NCBI GenBank assembly: GCA_038323655.1
Contig: JBBQHE010000168.1
Location: forward strand, 1 to 9,977
DNA: 9,977 nucleotides
Direction: 5' to 3'
From: Humitalea sp038323655
Lineage (GTDB): Bacteria; Pseudomonadota; Alphaproteobacteria; Acetobacterales; Acetobacteraceae
Positions 7,016 to 9,977 of the stretch are shown piece by piece (the stretch's first letter is position 1; every line of letters begins with the position of its first letter). Below the pieces are notes generated by a model that saw nothing but the letters and a program-made list of their open reading frames with translations, was not told the origin of the DNA and did no database searches. Position numbers and translations under genes: made by a program.

Positions 7016-8215
7016 TCAGCCGGTCACGGGGAAGATCGGCCGGGCATCGGCAAAGTCATTGGGGAAGATGACCTTGATGTCGCCACCCTGGACCTGGGTG
7101 TTCACCGGCGCCGCCGACTGGTTCTGGCCATTGACGAAGCGGGTGGGGCCATAGGGCATGATGTGGCTCGTAAAGGCGGGGCCGGTCGCGGCCAGGGCCT
7201 CGATCACAGCGGCGCGGTCGGGGCGGCCAGCGCGGCCGATGGCATCCGCCATCAACTGCACGGCCGAATAGTTCAGCGCGACATTGTACAGCCAGAACCG
7301 CCCCATCGCCTCGACCGCCGCCTTGACGCGCGCGGTCGCGGGCTTGCGCGGATCGGCCCAGTGGTTGCAGTCCATGACCGCCTGCGCGGCCTCGGGGAAC
7401 TCGCGCACGAAGCGGAAGTTGGAGGCAGCCCCGTTCAGCACGGCATAGATGCCCTTGGGGCGGATGCGACGCTGCTGCATGGTCTGCGCCAGCAGCGCGA
7501 ACTCGGCGTAGTAGGACGACGGGATCACAAGGTCCGGGTTCAGCGCGCGGATACGCAAGGCGACGTTGGACATGTCGCGCGACGGCGAGGGATGCGGGAT
7601 GGTCTCCAGCACCTCAAAGCCGCGCTTGGGCAATTCGGCGTTCATCAGCCGCGCCAGGCCCGTGCCGAACAGCCCATCCTCATGCACCAGCACCACGGTG
7701 CGCGCGGGCTTGCCGGCGGCATCGTTCAGAGCTGAAAGATTGTCCAGAGCCGTCTGCGTCACCACGCCGAAGCCGGGGCCGAAGCGGAAGGTGTTGCGCA
7801 GGCCGCGGGTCACGATGGTGTCGGCGACCCCGACATCGACGACATACGGCAGGTCGTAGCGCGACGCCGCCTGGCTGGCGGCGAGGCAGATGGGGCTGGC
7901 GAAACCGCCGACCACGCCGACCACGCCTTCGGCCTGCATGCGCTCGACTTCCGCGACACCGCCTTCGGGCGCGCTGCGCGCATCGCCGAACACGGGTTCG
8001 ATCCGCATGCCGCGGATGCCGCCGGCTTCATTGATCTCGCGGATCGCGATCTCCGCACCGATGCGGCCATACTCGCCGTCCTGCGACAGGGCGCCGGTCA
8101 GCGGTTGCAGGATACCGAGCTTGACGCTGCCCGCCTGGGTCCAGCCGGCGCGGGGGGCGATGAAGGGGGCGGCGATGGCGGTCGCCAGAACGGTGCGGCG
8201 GGTGGCGGTCGTCAT
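7016..8215 (-). CDS. Liv-type (type I) periplasmic substrate-binding protein
   Basis: Extracytoplasmic receptor that captures the solute and delivers it to LivHM. 399 residues. The N-terminus has a twin-Arg-like motif TRRTVLAT (5-12), a short hydrophobic run to about residue 20, and a likely signal peptidase I site after WTQA (residue 28). There is no lipobox Cys, so it should be soluble in the periplasm. The mature domain starts VKLGILQPLTGALSQDGEYG (31-50), the type I binding-fold first strand, then AIREINEAGGI, VVGGFASPICLAAS (101-114) and VVLVHEDGLFGTGLARLMN (174-192). The ATG at 8213-8215 is chosen over upstream open frame to 8413 because it has GGAG (8225-8228) nine bases upstream and gives a normal signal peptide. 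It is the first gene of the operon. Ligand unknown; general resemblance to LivK/amide-type receptors only. Confidence 0.93.
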   Translation of the reverse strand: MTTATRRTVLATAIAAPFIAPRAGWTQAGSVKLGILQPLTGALSQDGEYGRIGAEIAIREINEAGGIRGMRIEPVFGDARSAPEGGVAEVERMQAEGVVGVVGGFASPICLAASQAASRYDLPYVVDVGVADTIVTRGLRNTFRFGPGFGVVTQTALDNLSALNDAAGKPARTVVLVHEDGLFGTGLARLMNAELPKRGFEVLETIPHPSPSRDMSNVALRIRALNPDLVIPSSYYAEFALLAQTMQQRRIRPKGIYAVLNGAASNFRFVREFPEAAQAVMDCNHWADPRKPATARVKAAVEAMGRFWLYNVALNYSAVQLMADAIGRAGRPDRAAVIEALAATGPAFTSHIMPYGPTRFVNGQNQSAAPVNTQVQGGDIKVIFPNDFADARPIFPVTG

Positions 8216-8224
8216 CGCGGGTGT

Positions 8225-8228
8225 CTCC
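8225..8228 (-). promoter_or_regulatory. Ribosome binding site of the binding-protein gene
   Basis: GGAG on the minus strand, nine bases upstream of the ATG at 8213-8215. It supports that start over the longer open frame. It is one of only two good Shine-Dalgarno sequences seen in the operon; the other precedes the MmgE/PrpD gene. Confidence 0.7.
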
Positions 8229-8300
8229 GGTCGGGGTGGCATCACATGCCGTGCCTGCGCCCACCGCGCAAGCGGGCGGTTGCCGCCGCCAAGCCGGCAG

Positions 8301-8329
8301 TTGACAGCCACCAACCCCGCCAGCACGCT
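8301..8329 (+). promoter_or_regulatory. Predicted promoter of the trpL-trpE(G) unit
   Basis: An exact TTGACA box (8301-8306) is followed after 17 bases by CACGCT (8324-8329), a weak -10 keeping the conserved second A and final T. Initiation six or seven bases downstream would fall on or next to the A of the leader-peptide ATG (8336), giving a leaderless or nearly leaderless transcript. The -35 match is seen; the -10 and start site are inferred. Confidence 0.55.
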
Positions 8330-8335
8330 GCATTC

Positions 8336-8407
8336 ATGCCTATCGTGCCCCGCATCACCTGGCGTTGGCGTTGGCCCCTCCCGGGTGGCCCGGGCGTGCG
8401 CGCTTAG
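8336..8407 (+). CDS. trpL: trp operon leader peptide TrpL (23 residues)
   Basis: Small open frame whose translation should sense charged tRNA-Trp and control transcription of trpE(G) by attenuation. ATG is 8336-8338 and TAG 8405-8407. Residues 7-14 read ITWRWRWP, with Trp codons at 8360-8362, 8366-8368 and 8372-8374, alternating with CGT Arg codons. Three Trp in 23 residues, about 90 bases before the gene for the first enzyme of Trp synthesis, are hard to explain by chance. The C-terminal half (LPGGPGVRA) is encoded by bases that also form the regulatory hairpins. No Shine-Dalgarno sequence precedes the ATG, in keeping with a leaderless start at the predicted promoter. Known alphaproteobacterial TrpL peptides (for example in Sinorhizobium) use consecutive Trp codons; the W-R-W-R-W spacing here differs. 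The product is expected to have a regulatory role only. Confidence 0.87.
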   Translation: MPIVPRITWRWRWPLPGGPGVRA

Positions 8408-8425
8408 CGTCACGCCCCGCCGCCC
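8380..8425 (+). promoter_or_regulatory. trp attenuator: alternative anti-antiterminator and antiterminator pairings
   Basis: Three pairings can be drawn by eye. (A) CCCGGG 8380-8385 with CCCGGG 8389-8394, loop TGG. (B) GGGCGTG 8392-8398 with CACGCCC 8411-8417, whose loop contains the TrpL stop and a further 4-bp helix (8400-8403/8407-8410). (D) GGGTGGC 8383-8389 with GCCGCCC 8419-8425, seven pairs including one G-U. B nests inside D, so together they make one long antiterminator that captures the 5' arm of the terminator hairpin. A uses the 5' arms of both and therefore excludes it. A ribosome stalled at the first two Trp codons would block A and leave D+B free; a ribosome at the stop codon would cover B and D and let the terminator fold. 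The mechanism is inferred from these pairings; no energies were computed. Confidence 0.6.
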
Positions 8426-8453
8426 CCTCCGCGGGCGGCCTTGCCGAATTTTT
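8419..8453 (+). terminator. trp attenuator terminator
   Basis: GCCGCCC (8419-8425) pairs perfectly with GGGCGGC (8433-8439) around a 7-base loop, and five T follow at 8449-8453. The T run begins nine bases after the stem, farther than in a textbook terminator. A smaller CGGC/GCCG hairpin (8436-8439/8443-8446) abuts the AATTTTT and may contribute. Located between trpL and trpE(G), it would yield an attenuated RNA of about 118 nt from a start at 8336. Confidence 0.6.
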
Positions 8454-8496
8454 CCGTCCGCGCGATCCCTCTCCCCGCTGCAGGATCCCGCCCCCC

Positions 8497-9977
8497 ATGT
8501 CCGAAACGACCCTCACCTACCGCACCGCCGCCGGCATCGCCGTGATGCGCCGCGCCACGCGCGTCACCTACGAAGCCGCCGCCGAACCGCTGGTCGGGCA
8601 GATCGAAGCCCGGCGCGGCGCGCTCTTCGCCTCCTCCTTCGAACAGCCCGACCGCTACACCCGCTGGGACATCGGATTCTGCGACCCGCCGCTGGCCGCG
8701 ACCGTCCGGGGCACGCAGGTCACCTTCGAAGCGCTGACTCCGCGCGGCGCCGTGCTGGTCGCGGCGATCGAGGCCGCACTGCGCGCAGAGCCCCTGGTGA
8801 CCGTGACCACCCCCCCCGATGCCGTGCTGCTGGTGGCCAGCCCCGCGCCGGCCCCTGTCGAGGAAGCCGAGGAACAGCGCACCCGCCGCCCCTCGGCCTT
8901 CACCGTGCTGCGCGCCGCCATGGCGGCCTTCTTCGCCGAGGACGACCATCACTTCGGCTTCTACGGCGCCTTCGGCTACGACCTCGTGTTCCAGTTCGAA
9001 CCCTGCGACCTGGCGCGACCCCGCAAGCCCGACCAGCGCGATGCGGTGCTGTATCTGCCCGACAGCATCCTGGTCGTGGACCACCGGCGGGAGGAAGCAA
9101 CCCGGTACGACTACGATGTCTGGTACGGGTCGCGCGGCACCGTCGGCCTGCCGCGGCCCGAGGTGCCGGCCGCCTATGACCCGGCCCCGCCCGCCGTGCT
9201 GCCCCCGGCACGCGACCACAGCCCCGAGCAGTACCAGGCCAATGTCCGCACCGCGCAGCAGAAATTCGCCTGCGGCGACCTGTTCGAAGCGGTGCTCAGC
9301 CAGACCTTTGCCCGCCCCTGCGCGGTCCAGCCGGGCGAGGTGTTTCGTCGGCTGCGCGCCCGCAACCCGGCCCCCTATGGCGCGCTGATGAACCTCGGCG
9401 AGGGCGAGTTCCTAGTCTCCGCCAGCCCCGAGATGTACGTCCGGGTGCAGGGCACGCGGGTCGAAACCTGCCCGATCTCCGGCACGATCTCCCGCGGCAC
9501 CGACGCGTTGGAGGATGCCGCGCGGCTGAAAATGCTGTTGAACTCGGACAAGGACGAGGCCGAGCTCACGATGTGCACCGACGTCGATCGCAACGACAAG
9601 GCACGCATCTGCCTCCCCGGCAGCGTGCGCGTGATCGCGCGGCGGCAGATCGAGGCGACGCCGCGGCTCTATCACACGGTCGATCATGTCGAGGGCACCT
9701 TGCGGATCGGCTTCGATGCGCTCGATGCCTTTCTCACCCACGCCTGGGCCGTCACCGTCACCGGTGCCCCGAAGATCTGGGCGATGCGCTTCGTCGAGGA
9801 GATGGAGAAGACGCCCCGCCGCTGGTACGGCGGGGCCATCGGCTGGCTCGGCTTCGACGGCGCGCTGAACACCGGGCTGACCCTGCGCACGGCGCGCATG
9901 AAGGACGGCGTCGCCGAGGTGCGCGCCGGGGCCACGCTGCTGCACGACAGTGACCCGGCGGCCGAGGATGCCGAATG
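8497..9977 (+). CDS. trpE: Anthranilate synthase TrpE(G), alphaproteobacterial type; synthase part, runs off the right edge
   Basis: Converts chorismate plus glutamine (or ammonia) to anthranilate and pyruvate, the first committed step of tryptophan synthesis, in the cytoplasm. 493 codons are present and no stop is reached. The N-terminal domain includes RYTRWDIGFCDPP (53-65) and the FGFYGAFGYDLVFQFE segment (153-168). The chorismate-binding domain has FLVSASPEMYVRV (305-317), CPISGTISRG (325-334), the Mg-binding ELTMCTDVDRNDK (356-368), LYHTVDHVEG (391-400) and WAVTVTGAPKIWAMRF (417-432). The ELTMC form instead of the common EHxM, and the DPP and GAFGYDL segments, resemble as I recall them the fused TrpE(G) proteins of Rhizobiales. 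A glutaminase domain is therefore expected just beyond the window. SSFE at 46-49 lies where TrpE proteins carry the Trp feedback-inhibition motif. The ATG at 8497-8499 has only a weak AGGA (8482-8485) 11 bases upstream. Regulation by the trpL attenuator is expected. Confidence 0.95.
   Translation, partial: MSETTLTYRTAAGIAVMRRATRVTYEAAAEPLVGQIEARRGALFASSFEQPDRYTRWDIGFCDPPLAATVRGTQVTFEALTPRGAVLVAAIEAALRAEPLVTVTTPPDAVLLVASPAPAPVEEAEEQRTRRPSAFTVLRAAMAAFFAEDDHHFGFYGAFGYDLVFQFEPCDLARPRKPDQRDAVLYLPDSILVVDHRREEATRYDYDVWYGSRGTVGLPRPEVPAAYDPAPPAVLPPARDHSPEQYQANVRTAQQKFACGDLFEAVLSQTFARPCAVQPGEVFRRLRARNPAPYGALMNLGEGEFLVSASPEMYVRVQGTRVETCPISGTISRGTDALEDAARLKMLLNSDKDEAELTMCTDVDRNDKARICLPGSVRVIARRQIEATPRLYHTVDHVEGTLRIGFDALDAFLTHAWAVTVTGAPKIWAMRFVEEMEKTPRRWYGGAIGWLGFDGALNTGLTLRTARMKDGVAEVRAGATLLHDSDPAAEDAE

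Noticed and set aside
6434..7735. 433-codon plus-strand open frame opposite livH and the binding-protein gene
   Set aside because: His/Arg/Gln-rich antisense translation crossing a gene junction; no domain recognisable.
8243..8271. Possible liv-operon promoter on the minus strand: TTGCGC (8266-8271), 17 bases, CATGTG (8243-8248)
   Set aside because: Only a partial match to the -35 and a poor -10; similar patterns arise easily in this sequence, so it is not listed as a feature.
8275..8287. Inverted repeat GGCGG-TTG-CCGCC upstream of the trp -35 box
   Set aside because: Only five pairs with a three-base loop in very GC-rich DNA and no T run; could be an operator, but nothing distinguishes it from chance.
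7890..9179. 429-codon plus-strand open frame across the intergenic region into trpE(G)
   Set aside because: Overlaps the genuine trpE(G) in another frame and the antisense of the binding protein; Arg/Pro/Ala low-complexity sequence.
8410..9219. 269-codon minus-strand open frame opposite the trpE(G) start
   Set aside because: Gly-rich shadow frame; the plus strand encodes conserved anthranilate synthase throughout.

Overview
The window is GC-rich and densely packed, with tightly overlapping genes, and looks like an alphaproteobacterial chromosome. An Acetobacteraceae/Rhodospirillales relative (Roseomonas-like) would fit. This rests on three observations: the base composition, an anthranilate synthase of the alphaproteobacterial TrpE(G) type, and a branched-chain-type ABC transporter operon carrying hydantoinase-family catabolic genes. 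No 16S rRNA or other direct taxonomic marker is present, so the lineage is an inference.

Minus strand, 8215 down to 1: one apparent operon of eight genes. In transcription order they are a type I periplasmic solute-binding protein (7016-8215), permeases LivH (6131-7009) and LivM (5220-6134), ATPases LivG (4486-5223) and LivF (3780-4493), an MmgE/PrpD-family enzyme (2423-3778), hydantoinase/oxoprolinase subunit HyuB (798-2426) and subunit HyuA (801 to beyond base 1; only the first 267 residues are in the window). All junctions are overlaps of 4 or 8 nt or gaps of 1 or 6 nt, so translational coupling is likely. The arrangement reads as import of one small amide-containing or carboxylated compound followed by its breakdown. 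The sequence does not identify the substrate.

Intergenic stretch 8216-8496 (281 nt): the 5' ends of two divergent units. Pointing right, it holds a trp attenuator. There is an exact TTGACA box, a 23-residue leader peptide (8336-8407) with three Trp codons alternating with Arg (W-R-W-R-W), three mutually constrained GC-rich pairings, and a terminator-like hairpin followed by five T. The only liv-operon signal I can support here is the ribosome binding site of the binding-protein gene; its promoter is not convincing. A 5-bp inverted repeat (8275-8279/8283-8287) lies just upstream of the trp -35 box, with no assigned role.

Plus strand, 8497-9977: the N-terminal 493 residues of anthranilate synthase TrpE(G), the first committed step of tryptophan synthesis, running off the right edge. 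The leader peptide upstream gives a direct regulatory link: Trp-tRNA level should decide whether transcription continues into this gene.

No tRNA, rRNA, insertion sequence, CRISPR array or phage gene was seen. The most interesting unlisted element is the trp leader and attenuator.
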